NCBI GenBank assembly: GCA_947460825.1
Contig: CANHHA010000006.1
Span: forward strand, 1 to 64,000
Reading direction: 5' to 3'
DNA length: 64,000 bases
Source: Flavobacteriales bacterium
Lineage (GTDB): Bacteria > Bacteroidota > Bacteroidia > Flavobacteriales_D > Crocinitomicaceae
The notes beneath the pieces were generated by a model that was given only the letters and a program-made list of their open reading frames with translations, was not told the origin of the DNA and made no database searches. Below are positions 47,899-57,518 of the stretch, one piece after another; position 1 is the first letter of the stretch, and each line of letters opens with the position of its first letter. Position numbers and translations under genes: made by a program.

Positions 47899-49511
47899 GA
47901 ACCCTTCTTTTTTTCGCCTGCTTTTTTCCATTAATAACCCTCGCTCAAACGCCAAAACTCGTGGTTGGCGTAGTGGTTGATCAAATGTGCTATGATTACT
48001 TGTATCGTTTTCAACATCATTTTTCAACAGACGGCTTTAGGCGATTTCTAGACCGCGGCGTGAATTGTAGAAACACCAATTACAATTATGTTCCCACCTA
48101 CACCGGACCAGGCCATGCCTCCATATACACAGGAACAACGCCATATAATCATGGGATTGTTGGAAATGACTGGTACAATCGAAGTACCCAACAATCCGTT
48201 TATTGTGTTTTTGATAGCACAGTAAACCCAGTTGGCAATCCTTCGAGTAAATATGGTCAAGTTTCTCCGCATCAGTTGGAAACTATGACCATTACTGACC
48301 AGCTAAAACTCACTTATCCATCTTCCAAGGTTTATTCGATTTCAATAAAAGACCGGAGTGCAGCACTGCCTGGTGGACACATGAGTGACGGGTCATATTG
48401 GTTCGACTACACCAGTGGGAAGTTTATTTCCAGTTCCTATTATATGGAAGCATTACCCGAATGGGTACAATCGTTTAATCAATCGCATTCTGCAGATCAT
48501 TACATTAAAGATTGGGAGTTATTAAAACCTATTTCTGAGTATTCTAGAAGCGTAGATAATTCACCCTACGAGGTCACGATTAAAGGCTCAAAAAGCCCAA
48601 CATTTCCCTACAAATTCTCTGAATACGCCAAAGGAGACTACAATTTATTCACCTTAATGCCATTCGCAAATACGCAATTGACCGATTTTGCATGTGAACT
48701 CATTGGAAGTGAACAAGTCGGAAAGCACGAGACCACAGACATGCTTTGTATTAGTTTTTCCACACCAGACATCGCTGGTCATGCCTTTGGTCCATATTCC
48801 CTTGAAATCGAGGATATTTATGTACGACTTGACCTTGAACTCGCTCGATTATTTCGCACCCTAGACCAAAAGCTTGGCAAACACAACTATGTGGTATTTT
48901 TAACTGCAGACCATGCTGTAGTGCCCGTTCCACAACAGTTAATAGACGAAAAACTACCTGGAGGGTATTTTGATATGTCGCAGGCGAAAATCACAGTAGA
49001 AGAAACACTCCTTGCGATGTACGGCCATAATCTCATGCTTTCGGAAGAGAATCAAAACATCTACTTAAATACTCCTTTGATAGATTCATTGAAATTAACA
49101 CGCAGCGAGATACAGCAACAAGTTGCTGCCATCCTCCGAACTTTTCCTGAAGTCAAAGTCGCCGTTACAGGCTCCGATTTAGAACGCGGAATCATTGATG
49201 ACGCTTGGATGCAAATGATTTTAAATGGTTATTCGAAGGAACGAAGTGGGGATGTAATCTTTATGCTCAAACCGGGATACCTGCCTGTTGGATCCCGTAA
49301 AAAATCTGAGCACAAAGGGACCTCACATGGATCCGCTTTTAACTATGACACCCATGTTCCGCTGCTTTGGTATGGAATGCGGATGAAGCCACAAGAAATC
49401 TTTAGACCCATCGCAATTACAGATATTGCTGCGACATTGGTACACCTGTTAAACCTGCAACGCATGGGCAGCATGACCGGAAGCCCTATTGTTGAGATTT
49501 TAGGGCAATAA
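47895..49511 (+). CDS. pafA: PafA-type alkaline phosphatase
   Basis: A 538-residue secreted alkaline-phosphatase-superfamily monoesterase. After a signal peptide (about 18 residues) it shows Asp29 in VVVDQM, nucleophile Thr70 in [10 protein letters not shown], Asn91 in GNDWY, and the Lys152/Arg154 pair in [12 protein letters not shown]. Metal ligands lie in [16 protein letters not shown] and [16 protein letters not shown]. These match the active-site set of Elizabethkingia PafA (Thr79, Asn100, Lys162, Arg164), which releases phosphate from organic monoesters even when phosphate is plentiful. Third gene of the response regulator operon. Its 3' end overlaps convergent purC by 12 nt. Confidence 0.92.
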   Translation: MRTLLFFACFFPLITLAQTPKLVVGVVVDQMCYDYLYRFQHHFSTDGFRRFLDRGVNCRNTNYNYVPTYTGPGHASIYTGTTPYNHGIVGNDWYNRSTQQSVYCVFDSTVNPVGNPSSKYGQVSPHQLETMTITDQLKLTYPSSKVYSISIKDRSAALPGGHMSDGSYWFDYTSGKFISSSYYMEALPEWVQSFNQSHSADHYIKDWELLKPISEYSRSVDNSPYEVTIKGSKSPTFPYKFSEYAKGDYNLFTLMPFANTQLTDFACELIGSEQVGKHETTDMLCISFSTPDIAGHAFGPYSLEIEDIYVRLDLELARLFRTLDQKLGKHNYVVFLTADHAVVPVPQQLIDEKLPGGYFDMSQAKITVEETLLAMYGHNLMLSEENQNIYLNTPLIDSLKLTRSEIQQQVAAILRTFPEVKVAVTGSDLERGIIDDAWMQMILNGYSKERSGDVIFMLKPGYLPVGSRKKSEHKGTSHGSAFNYDTHVPLLWYGMRMKPQEIFRPIAITDIAATLVHLLNLQRMGSMTGSPIVEILGQ

Positions 49512-50444
49512 GTACGTAGAAACCCGATTTTCTATTCGGGTGATGATATCTGTCTCCGTTTCTCTAACGAAGTCTAGGCCCGTGATTCTTTCATAGAGCT
49601 CAATGTATCGCTGACTAACCAATGTCACAAACTCATCGGGCATCTCAGGCATCTGCTGCCCCTCTAATCCCTGAAAGCCTTCTTCAATTAACCACTGTCT
49701 TACAAATTCCTTGGACAGTTGTTTTTGAGTTTCTCCGTTTCGTTGACGTTCCTCATATCCTTCTAAATAGAAATATCGGGAAGAATCCGGCGTATGAATT
49801 TCATCGATTAAAATCACTTGACCATCCTTCAAGCCAAACTCATACTTTGTATCAACCAAAATTAACCCGCGTTCTTTAGCCATTTGAGTGCCCCTTGCGA
49901 ACAACGCTCTAGTATACGCTTCCATCTGAAGATAAATATGTTCTGGAACGTGGCCATTCGAAATAATATCTTCTCTAGAAATGTCTTCATCATGCCCTTC
50001 GTCGGCTTTCACGGCAGGGGTAATGATTGGTTCAGGAAAGGGGTCGTTTTCGTTCATTCCTTCGGGCATGAGCACACCACACAGCAAGCGATTCCCTGTT
50101 TTATACATTCTCGCGGCATGTCCGGCCAAATATCCGCGGATCACCATTTCCACTCGAATCGGTTCGCATGCAATGCCAACAGAAACATTGGCATCTGGGG
50201 TAGCAAGCAACCAGTTTGGTACTAGATCGGCCGTGGCCTTTAAAAAATATGTCGCCACTTGATTTAACACTTGACCCTTGAATGGTATGGGTCTTGGTAA
50301 AATGTGATCAAACGCACTGATTCGGTCAGAAGCAACCATGATTAATCGCCCGTCGGACAGGGAATACACATCCCTCACCTTGCCGTGATAAACCGATGTT
50401 TGACCCTTAAAATTAAACTCATGACTTTTCAGTGCCTTAATCAT
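49500..50444 (-). CDS. purC: phosphoribosylaminoimidazolesuccinocarboxamide synthase
   Basis: A 314-residue SAICAR synthetase of purine synthesis, which joins CAIR with aspartate using ATP. It has [11 protein letters not shown] at the start of the ATP-binding region, [20 protein letters not shown], and [20 protein letters not shown] with the following HTPDSSRYF. The size is that of the longer PurC form (about 310). It overlaps phoH by 8 nt and pafA by 12 nt. Confidence 0.96.
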   Translation of the reverse strand: MIKALKSHEFNFKGQTSVYHGKVRDVYSLSDGRLIMVASDRISAFDHILPRPIPFKGQVLNQVATYFLKATADLVPNWLLATPDANVSVGIACEPIRVEMVIRGYLAGHAARMYKTGNRLLCGVLMPEGMNENDPFPEPIITPAVKADEGHDEDISREDIISNGHVPEHIYLQMEAYTRALFARGTQMAKERGLILVDTKYEFGLKDGQVILIDEIHTPDSSRYFYLEGYEERQRNGETQKQLSKEFVRQWLIEEGFQGLEGQQMPEMPDEFVTLVSQRYIELYERITGLDFVRETETDIITRIENRVSTYLLP

Positions 50445-51411
50445 ATTTCTTTTGTTTATCTATTTGTTCTTGGGTTTCAAACGCGGTAATTATTTTTGTA
50501 ATCAACTTATGGCGAATGATATCACTGTGCCCCATTTCAATGATACCAATGCCCTCAATATCTCGCAAGATTGAGGTCGCATAGGCCAGTCCAGAGCGCT
50601 GTTTTCCGGGTAAATCTACTTGTGACATATCGCCAGTAATTACAAACTTAGCAGTCATCCCCATTCGGGTTAGGAACATCTTCATTTGCATGATCGTGGT
50701 ATTCTGGGCCTCATCTAAAATCACAAAGGCTTTATCCAAGGTTCTACCGCGCATAAAAGCCAAAGGAGCGATTTCAATAACCCCGTATTGGATCATTTCC
50801 GCCAATCGTTCTGGTGGAATCATGTCTCTTAATGCATCATATAGCGGCATCAAATAAGGATCCAGTTTTTCCTTTAAATCTCCCGGAAGAAAGCCGAGGT
50901 TTTCCCCAGCCTCTACCGCTGGACGGGTGAGCACAATGCGTTTAACTTCTTTTGCTTTTAGTGCTTTAACCGCTAAAGCAACCGCCATATAAGTTTTTCC
51001 TGTTCCTGCAGGACCGATGGCAAAGACCATATCATTCTTTTCAATGGAGTCTATGAGTTTTTTTTGATTGATCGTGCGTGCTTTAATTTTTACCCCGCCA
51101 TTTCCGTGCACCAAGGTTTCGGAACCGTTATCGGTATGAAGAAGTTTCTCACCATCCGAAAGCATTAAGTTATCGATGTTGTTTTCTGACAAGGAATTGA
51201 ATCGGTCAAAATGTCTCAGAAGCAGTGTTAATTTTACTTCGAATTGATCTATAATTTCTTCTTCCCCTTTTACCACGATTTTGTGTCCACGCGCTACAAT
51301 AGAAAGTTTTGGGAAAAAGGTTTTCAAATGTTTTAGATTTTCATTGTTTACCCCAAAAAATGCAGCAGCATTTATCCCTCCGAGTTCTATATTCCGACTA
51401 CTTAACTCCAA
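50437..51411 (-). CDS. phoH: PhoH family ATPase
   Basis: A 324-residue P-loop protein of the PhoH/PhoL family. Residues about 1-110 include a KH-like RNA-binding region. The ATPase has Walker [21 protein letters not shown] and Walker [12 protein letters not shown], then [20 protein letters not shown]. The family is linked to RNA metabolism with helicase-type activity. The frame has a TTG start at 51411, directly after an in-frame TAA and before any ATG. It heads an operon with purC. Confidence 0.93.
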   Translation of the reverse strand: MELSSRNIELGGINAAAFFGVNNENLKHLKTFFPKLSIVARGHKIVVKGEEEIIDQFEVKLTLLLRHFDRFNSLSENNIDNLMLSDGEKLLHTDNGSETLVHGNGGVKIKARTINQKKLIDSIEKNDMVFAIGPAGTGKTYMAVALAVKALKAKEVKRIVLTRPAVEAGENLGFLPGDLKEKLDPYLMPLYDALRDMIPPERLAEMIQYGVIEIAPLAFMRGRTLDKAFVILDEAQNTTIMQMKMFLTRMGMTAKFVITGDMSQVDLPGKQRSGLAYATSILRDIEGIGIIEMGHSDIIRHKLITKIITAFETQEQIDKQKKYD

Positions 51412-51451
51412 TTAAAATCAATTTATCAGGCGACATTGTGTTGAAAAACTA

Positions 51452-51459
51452 TACTTTTG
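51452..51459 (+). promoter_or_regulatory. -7 box for the SAM hydroxide adenosyltransferase gene
   Basis: TACTTTTG, an exact TAnnTTTG match, ends 38 nt before the ATG at 51498. No clear -33 TTG at 17-23 bases. Confidence 0.45.
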
Positions 51460-51497
51460 GTAAAATTATAAAATAACTCAAACATTGCGTTCTTAAA

Positions 51498-52373
51498 ATG
51501 CAAATCATTACCCTTACATCGGACATTGGATTGAGAGATTTTTATGTGGCTTCTGTGAAAGGCCGGCTATTACAAGCGGTGAACGGGGCTCAACTTATCG
51601 ATATCACGCATCAAATTAAGCCCTTTGACGTGGCTGAGGCAGCCTACCAATTAAGAAGTTGCTATGCATCATTTCCTCGCGGAACCATTCATATGGTTGG
51701 TGTTGATACCGAACCCTATCTTCCCTATAAAATTACAGACCCATCTCAAGAAAATCAGCTAACCTATCCGTCTATCTTGACATATGATGGTCATTTCTTC
51801 ATCTCGAATGACAACGGGTTTATTGGAACATTTTTAGGAGAGGGGGTGCCCGAAGCGCTCTACAGGTATGTCCGTATTGAAGAGGAACCTGAATCTTGGA
51901 CTTTTATGATGAAGACCTGTTTTGTAGACTTAGCGAGTAATATCGCTAACAAGGTTCCATTTAAAGACTTTACCGTTGAAGTGAATGCCTACAAAAAAGC
52001 ATTTACCCCGAATCCGATTATTGAGCACAACATGATTCAAGGGAATGTGATTCACATTGATCATTTTGGAAACATAATTACGAATATTTTCAAACATGAT
52101 TTTGAGCGTTTTGGGTTAAATGTTCCATTCACCATTAGTTACCAAAAAAGAAACTATGACATTGATGTAATCTCCAAAGCGTATAATGATGTTACCATCA
52201 GTGAACGGGTTGCCATTTTCAATGATACCGAACGCTTAGAAATCGCCATCAATCGGGGTGCGAACGGGGGTAACGGTGGTGCTGACCGCTTATTTGGCAT
52301 GAGGTTGGGCGAACCTGTTCGCGTTACGTTCTTCCCCAAAGGCTCTGTAAGAAATCTGGACTCCTTGTTATGA
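51498..52373 (+). CDS. SAM hydroxide adenosyltransferase (DUF62 family)
   Basis: A 291-residue member of the SAM hydroxide adenosyltransferase / chlorinase-fluorinase family, which cleaves S-adenosylmethionine to adenosine and methionine. It starts ITLTSDIGLRDFYVASVKG and has the IDITHQIKPFDVAEAAYQL and IDHFGNIITNI segments and the C-terminal end with ADRLFGMRLGEPVRV. Most bacterial members use water, not a halide. The downstream gene overlaps by 4 nt. Confidence 0.88.
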   Translation: MQIITLTSDIGLRDFYVASVKGRLLQAVNGAQLIDITHQIKPFDVAEAAYQLRSCYASFPRGTIHMVGVDTEPYLPYKITDPSQENQLTYPSILTYDGHFFISNDNGFIGTFLGEGVPEALYRYVRIEEEPESWTFMMKTCFVDLASNIANKVPFKDFTVEVNAYKKAFTPNPIIEHNMIQGNVIHIDHFGNIITNIFKHDFERFGLNVPFTISYQKRNYDIDVISKAYNDVTISERVAIFNDTERLEIAINRGANGGNGGADRLFGMRLGEPVRVTFFPKGSVRNLDSLL

Positions 52374-52687
52374 TCACCCGAATCGTTAAACTACGTTTTA
52401 AAGAGGACCGTATTTCTGATTTTTTTGAAATCTTCGAGAAGGTAAAATATAAGGTTGTAAATTTTCCGGGTTGCATTGAAATGAAGTTACTTCAAGACCA
52501 CTTGAGTCCGAATATCGTTTTTACCTACAGCCTTTGGGAAGATGCAGCTGCCCTCGAGAACTACAGGCTATCAGAAACGTTTAACGGCCTTTGGGGCACC
52601 ATAAAACCAATGTTTGAAAGTAAGGCCGAGGCTTGGACCCTTCACGTGCAGTTCGAAGGAACGAACAAAAGCGTCAAATCAGATTAA
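52370..52687 (+). CDS. antibiotic biosynthesis monooxygenase-like (ABM) domain protein
   Basis: A 105-residue dimeric alpha+beta-barrel protein of the ABM fold, seen in ITRIVKLRFKEDRISDFFEI, then the strand FPGCIEMKLLQDHLSPNIVF and TYSLWEDAAALENYRLSETF. Known members act on small molecules or heme, but no specific substrate can be given. It overlaps the SAM hydrolase gene by 4 nt. The gldF promoter begins at its stop codon. Confidence 0.82.
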   Translation: MITRIVKLRFKEDRISDFFEIFEKVKYKVVNFPGCIEMKLLQDHLSPNIVFTYSLWEDAAALENYRLSETFNGLWGTIKPMFESKAEAWTLHVQFEGTNKSVKSD

Positions 52688-52688
52688 G

Positions 52689-52722
52689 TTGACCTCCTAT
52701 TTCATTAAAAATCCTAATTTTG
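52689..52722 (+). promoter_or_regulatory. gldF promoter (TTG-23-TAATTTTG)
   Basis: TTG at 52689-52691 and -7 box TAATTTTG at 52715-52722 are separated by 23 bases, at the upper end of the usual spacing. The -7 box ends 23 nt before the gldF ATG. Confidence 0.55.
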
Positions 52723-52745
52723 AACTTCACTAATTCAGGACGTCT

Positions 52746-53477
52746 ATGTATGCCCTCTATCTAAAAGAAGTTAGAAGTTTTTTAAGCTCCATAGTGGGCT
52801 ATGTTTTCATTGTGATTTTTTTAATTGCATGTTGGTTATTCAATTGGATGTTAAGTTCAAACATGAATATTTTAGACAGTGCTCAAGCTGAGCTAATTCC
52901 ATTTTTCAATACAGCACCCTATATCTTTCTAATTTTGATTCCCGCAATTACCATGCGATCGATGGCAGAAGAACGGAGAACGGGTACGCTTGAGTTGTTA
53001 TTCACCAAACCTATTAGCGACCTTGGCATCCTGCTCGCGAAGTATTTTGCGGGGGTAACCCTCTTATTAATTTCTATCTTGCCAACGTTGGTATACTATG
53101 GATCGATTCATTACTTAGGGAATCCCGTTGGAATTGTGGATGAAGGAGCTACATTTACCTCCTACCTCGGATTACTGCTACTTGGTGCTGCATTCGTTTC
53201 CATCGGAATATTTGCGTCGTGTTTAACCTCAAGTCAGATTGTAGCATTCATCATGGCAACAGCCTTGTGCTACATGTTCTATGACGGCTTGTCTTTATTG
53301 GGGTCTTTTGCACAATTCGGAAGCCTTGATTTTATTATCCAATATTTCAGTTTGAGTAATCATTACGATTCCATTAAAAAAGGCGTTGTAGTTGCCGGGG
53401 ATATTATATTTAACCTATCGTTCATCGTGTTCTTTTTAAGTGCCTCACTCACCGTGATTAAAACCCTAAAAAAATAA
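52746..53477 (+). CDS. gldF: gliding motility ABC transporter permease GldF
   Basis: A 243-residue ABC-2 type permease with six membrane helices. It has MYALYLKEVRSFLSSIVGYV and RSMAEERRTGTLELLFTKPI, both typical of GldF. In gliding Bacteroidota GldA (ATPase), GldF and GldG act together. gldA is not in this window. It lies 2 nt before gldG. Presence does not prove gliding, since non-gliding species also carry these genes. Confidence 0.92.
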   Translation: MYALYLKEVRSFLSSIVGYVFIVIFLIACWLFNWMLSSNMNILDSAQAELIPFFNTAPYIFLILIPAITMRSMAEERRTGTLELLFTKPISDLGILLAKYFAGVTLLLISILPTLVYYGSIHYLGNPVGIVDEGATFTSYLGLLLLGAAFVSIGIFASCLTSSQIVAFIMATALCYMFYDGLSLLGSFAQFGSLDFIIQYFSLSNHYDSIKKGVVVAGDIIFNLSFIVFFLSASLTVIKTLKK

Positions 53478-53479
53478 CC

Positions 53480-55297
53480 ATGAAACAGATTAAATGGAGT
53501 AGTTTTTTTAATTGGGGGTACTTCCTCGGAATCCTTGCTGTACTCATCTTGCTCAATGTCATTGGAGCTTTGATCAATGTTAAAATTGACATGACTGAGG
53601 ACAGTCGATATTCACTAGCACAGGGGACGACTAATTTTCTTGCAGACAAAAAGAACTTTGAAAATCGCATTAGCATAAAAATATACTTAGAAGGAGAACT
53701 TCCAGCAGAAATACAAAGCTTTCGAAACGCGATAGAGGACAAGTTAAAAGACTTTAAATCCATTACTGGAAATCGAATAGAATACCAATTCATAAATCCA
53801 AATGAGGGGCATGCCAATAAGAAAGAGGAGTATTTTTTCCTTCGTGGAATTTTCGAAAAAGGGATACTGCCAACGAAAGTAGTATACGTAAAAAACGGGG
53901 TACAATCCCAACTGATCTTGTGGCCAGGTGCAGAGGTAACCTATACCTCAAATGGGGTTGTCAAAGAAACATACATTCAATTTCTTCCCGGTACCCCAAA
54001 TGGAGAACCGATGGAATTGAATCGATTAAATCCGATCCTTGAAAATGCGCTTAATAACCTTGAGTATAACATGCTTTCCGCTTTGCGAAAAATCAGCCAA
54101 AAAGACAAAAAACGCATCGCATTTTTGCAAGGTCATGGAGAACTAAATGAGCACGAGACCATGAATGCTCGGGCTGTTTTAAGCCCATATTTCTACCTTA
54201 CCTCCTTGACCTTTAACACCAAAGAATCCCTGAATGAATTAAACGAACTTGACGGATTAATTATCGCTGATCCAACCCAGCCATTCAGTGCTATGGACCT
54301 TTACTTTATAGATCAATTCGTGATGAATGGCGGTCGCTTAATGGTCTTCATGAATACACTTGCTCACCACGAAGATTCACTGGCGCAGAATTTTATGGAC
54401 CATTCTGTTCGGAAGAATCTCACCTTGGATAAAATGCTGTTTGACTATGGAATAAACATTCATGAAAACTATGTTTTCGACCGAATATGCGGGTATCGGA
54501 AGGTCCGCATGGACAATGCAAGCAGCTTGAGTTGGCCATACCACGTGTTAGCAAGCGCGTCGCTACACCCAATTACTCGGAACATTGACCCCGTATCGCT
54601 TGAATACGCGAATGAACTGCAATTAATCGAAACACCCGGCGTAAAACTCACCAAAATCTTAACGAGCTCATCGAATGCAAACCGGTCTGGATTAGCTCCT
54701 CAAATCAGTTTAATGGATTTTCAAATATTCGGTGAAAATCCAGCCTTTGTTGAAAACCCGACGGATCCGATTAACAAAATTACACTCGCTGCAATGGCCG
54801 AGGGTAACATCCCTTCCCACTTCATTAATCGCGATGTACTGATTAAGGTGGATACACTGGAAGCATTCATTCCTGTGAACTACAGAAAAAAACAGATAAA
54901 AAGCAATAAAGAAACCAAAGTGTTTGTGGTTGGAAATGGTCAGTTTATTGCCAATGCCTATGACTCAGTTTTTCGAGGAGGTAAGTACGAATACGTTTCG
55001 TCTCCACCGTTCCCTTTCAATGCCTTAAAATACAGCAAGGTGCCTGATTTAAATGGCCGGCCTGTGATTTATGGAAACCAAGAATTTATACAAAACCTCG
55101 TTGATTACATGATGGGGGATAATAGTGTATTGGATATCCGCAGCCGTCAAATAGAATTTAAAGAAATGGACAAAATGAAACTGCAGGCCGAAGGTGAACG
55201 AATTCGATACCTGAATTTGTTTCTACCCATTGTACTCGTTGCCATGTTGGCGTTTGTAATGATGTTTTCAAGAAAACGCAAATACATCAATCGATGA
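53480..55297 (+). CDS. gldG: gliding motility ABC transporter auxiliary protein GldG
   Basis: A 605-residue protein with a N-terminal membrane helix (about residues 14-34), a large extracytoplasmic domain and a C-terminal helix (about 573-593). It has KIDMTEDSRYSLAQGTTNFL and the ALRKISQKDKKRIAFLQGHG element of the ABC-auxiliary family. It pairs with GldF. The stop overlaps the next gene by 4 nt. It is slightly longer than F. johnsoniae GldG (about 560). Confidence 0.92.
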   Translation: MKQIKWSSFFNWGYFLGILAVLILLNVIGALINVKIDMTEDSRYSLAQGTTNFLADKKNFENRISIKIYLEGELPAEIQSFRNAIEDKLKDFKSITGNRIEYQFINPNEGHANKKEEYFFLRGIFEKGILPTKVVYVKNGVQSQLILWPGAEVTYTSNGVVKETYIQFLPGTPNGEPMELNRLNPILENALNNLEYNMLSALRKISQKDKKRIAFLQGHGELNEHETMNARAVLSPYFYLTSLTFNTKESLNELNELDGLIIADPTQPFSAMDLYFIDQFVMNGGRLMVFMNTLAHHEDSLAQNFMDHSVRKNLTLDKMLFDYGINIHENYVFDRICGYRKVRMDNASSLSWPYHVLASASLHPITRNIDPVSLEYANELQLIETPGVKLTKILTSSSNANRSGLAPQISLMDFQIFGENPAFVENPTDPINKITLAAMAEGNIPSHFINRDVLIKVDTLEAFIPVNYRKKQIKSNKETKVFVVGNGQFIANAYDSVFRGGKYEYVSSPPFPFNALKYSKVPDLNGRPVIYGNQEFIQNLVDYMMGDNSVLDIRSRQIEFKEMDKMKLQAEGERIRYLNLFLPIVLVAMLAFVMMFSRKRKYINR

Positions 55298-56325
55298 AAA
55301 AAAATAAGAAACTGCTTAGTTTAATGGCATTGCTCCTCGGAATACTTGCGCTCGCTGTATTTGCCATGAACCTTATTGAAAACAAAGGTAATTCAGATAC
55401 CGAGTGGATCAATTTCGCGATAGAGGACACCACCCGAATTTCAAAAATCATCATTGAAGACACCTATGGGCAGCACATGGAACTGATTCAAGATGGCAAT
55501 CAATGGCATGATGAAAACGGTGATTGTGTCTCAAAGCCTAACGTTTCCTTTATTCTTGAGGCGGCTAAGCTTATAGAGTTCAAGGGCTATCTCCCAGAAA
55601 AATCCAAAGCAAAATTCACGGAGCTCATGGCCACACAGCACATTAAGGTGTCTTACTTTATTGATGGGCGATGGACAAAGTCCTGGTATATTGGCCCGCC
55701 AGCGCAGGATCATTATGGCCAAATTATGCTCTTAGAAACTGCCGATGAAGGAAAAAGCAAAGACCCGGTAATGATGCGAATAAAAGGCCTAAATGGCATT
55801 ATTAGCCCACGATTTTTTGCAGAACGCAAGCGCTGGATGTGTACCGAAATATTCGCGCTCAATACAGAAGACATTACCGCTGTGGACCTCAAGAACGTTG
55901 AAAACCCTGCACTCAGTTTTAACATCAAGAATTTAGGCCGTCGGTTTGAGGTGAGATCTCATGGTAAAAAATTAAAGGTACTGGATACGGCAAACGTATA
56001 TCGATACCTGCAGGGCTTTAAGAAAATTCATTTTAACTTTCCCAATATCGAATTGAGCAAGAAACAAGTGGATTCCGTCAAACGAAGCCCCCTGTTTTCT
56101 CAGTTAAAAGTCACTGAACGCGGAGGAAAACAAACCATCTTGCGCATGCATCGAATAAAAAGTCAGGTGCCACAACGGAATGAAGTAGGAGAAATGGTAG
56201 AAATGGATATGAATTTATTTTGGGCTGAACTGCCAAACGGCGAATTGGTTAAGTGCCAGTATTTTGTATTCAATGCCTTATTGATGGGACACATCTATTT
56301 CCCGGATATCGCAAATACGAAATAA
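55294..56325 (+). CDS. DUF4340-like membrane-anchored protein
   Basis: A 343-residue protein with one N-terminal helix (about residues 7-26) and a large extracytoplasmic beta-rich region (starts after IENKGNSDTEW). Repeated lipid/peptide-like segments such as ISKIIIEDTYGQHMELIQDG and ITAVDLKNVENPALSFNIKN recall DUF4340, which often follows GldG-type ABC auxiliary genes. It overlaps gldG by 4 nt, so it is probably part of the same complex. This assignment is by context and pattern, without a known function. Confidence 0.7.
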   Translation: MKKNKKLLSLMALLLGILALAVFAMNLIENKGNSDTEWINFAIEDTTRISKIIIEDTYGQHMELIQDGNQWHDENGDCVSKPNVSFILEAAKLIEFKGYLPEKSKAKFTELMATQHIKVSYFIDGRWTKSWYIGPPAQDHYGQIMLLETADEGKSKDPVMMRIKGLNGIISPRFFAERKRWMCTEIFALNTEDITAVDLKNVENPALSFNIKNLGRRFEVRSHGKKLKVLDTANVYRYLQGFKKIHFNFPNIELSKKQVDSVKRSPLFSQLKVTERGGKQTILRMHRIKSQVPQRNEVGEMVEMDMNLFWAELPNGELVKCQYFVFNALLMGHIYFPDIANTK

Positions 56326-56370
56326 AGTTGGGAATTGAGCGAAGGGCGTCTAGAATTCATAAAGTATTGT

Positions 56371-56378
56371 TATCTTTG
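56371..56378 (+). promoter_or_regulatory. -7 box for dnaN
   Basis: TATCTTTG, an exact TAnnTTTG match, ends 18 nt before the dnaN ATG. A TTG with proper spacing is not visible. Confidence 0.5.
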
Positions 56379-56396
56379 CTTGTTGAAAATTAAGCT

Positions 56397-57515
56397 ATGA
56401 ATTTTATTACATCCAGCAATACCTTATTGAGTCATCTACAAAGCATTTCAGGTGCCTTGAGTACCAATACTAAAATGCCAATTTTAGATAATTTTCTATT
56501 CCATATCACTGGAAATAAGTTAACGGTTTCAGCTACAGATTTAGAAACAACCATGATCACCCATTTGGATGTTCAGTCTGATGCTGATGGCAAAATCGCC
56601 ATCCCTGCAAAGCTTATTCTCGACGTTCTTAAAAGTCTCCCAGACCAACCGTGCACCTTTCGTGTTAACCCAGAGAATTATTCCATTGAAATCACCTACG
56701 ATAATGGTAAATCTAAAATGGTTGGATTTAACGGTGAGGAATTCCCGAAGTTGCCTACGGTAGCATACAGCAGCTCCATTGAAGTAACTGGTGAATTGCT
56801 TTCGAATGCCATCAATAAAACCCTGTTTGCCGTTGGAACAGACGAAATGCGTCCGGTAATGACCGGGGTGTATTGTCATTTTTCACCTGAAGACATTACG
56901 TTTGTTGCCACGGATGCACACAAACTGGTGCGTTACCGTAGAACCGATATCAATACCACTTCTAGCTCCTCATTTATTCTACCTAAGAAACCTCTTAATT
57001 TACTCAAGGCTAATTTACGCGGAGATGAATCGGTGAAGTTGGAGTACAACGAATCCAATGCTACATTTACCTTTAATGATTTAACCCTGGTTTGCAGACT
57101 TATCGACGGGAAATATCCTAACTATGAAGCAGTGATTCCAAAGGAAAATCCGAATGTGCTTACCATAGAACGAAGTCATTTCCTAAGCTCCCTGAAACGT
57201 GTTGCGATCTTCTCTAACAAAACAACACACCAGGTAAAACTGAAAATTGCTGGTGCTGAACTGCAATTATCCGCCGAAGATGTTGACTTTTCCAACGAAG
57301 CCAATGAGCGTTTAACGTGTAATTTCGATGGCGATGATATGGAGATTGGGTTTAACTCCCGATTTCTTATCGAAATGTTAGGAAATTTGGAAACCGATTC
57401 TGTGCAATTATCGATGAGTGAACCTTCTCGCGCCGGTTTATTAACGCCTCATGAAAGTGGAAACGAAGCAGAGCATATTCTAATGCTTGTGATGCCCGTG
57501 ATGCTTTCTAGATAA
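56397..57515 (+). CDS. dnaN: DNA polymerase III sliding clamp (beta subunit)
   Basis: A 372-residue ring-forming clamp with three similar domains. It starts MNFITSSNTLLSHLQSISGA, has LSATDLETT-like LTVSATDLETTMITHLDVQ, TLFAVGTDEMRPVMTGVYCH in domain II, and FVATDAHKLVRYRR. The C-terminal end VMPVMLSR gives the usual MPMRL-like tail. It is separated from dnaA (61567) by 4 kb rather than adjacent to it. rlmN follows 3 nt later. Confidence 0.97.
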   Translation: MNFITSSNTLLSHLQSISGALSTNTKMPILDNFLFHITGNKLTVSATDLETTMITHLDVQSDADGKIAIPAKLILDVLKSLPDQPCTFRVNPENYSIEITYDNGKSKMVGFNGEEFPKLPTVAYSSSIEVTGELLSNAINKTLFAVGTDEMRPVMTGVYCHFSPEDITFVATDAHKLVRYRRTDINTTSSSSFILPKKPLNLLKANLRGDESVKLEYNESNATFTFNDLTLVCRLIDGKYPNYEAVIPKENPNVLTIERSHFLSSLKRVAIFSNKTTHQVKLKIAGAELQLSAEDVDFSNEANERLTCNFDGDDMEIGFNSRFLIEMLGNLETDSVQLSMSEPSRAGLLTPHESGNEAEHILMLVMPVMLSR

Positions 57516-57518
57516 AAT

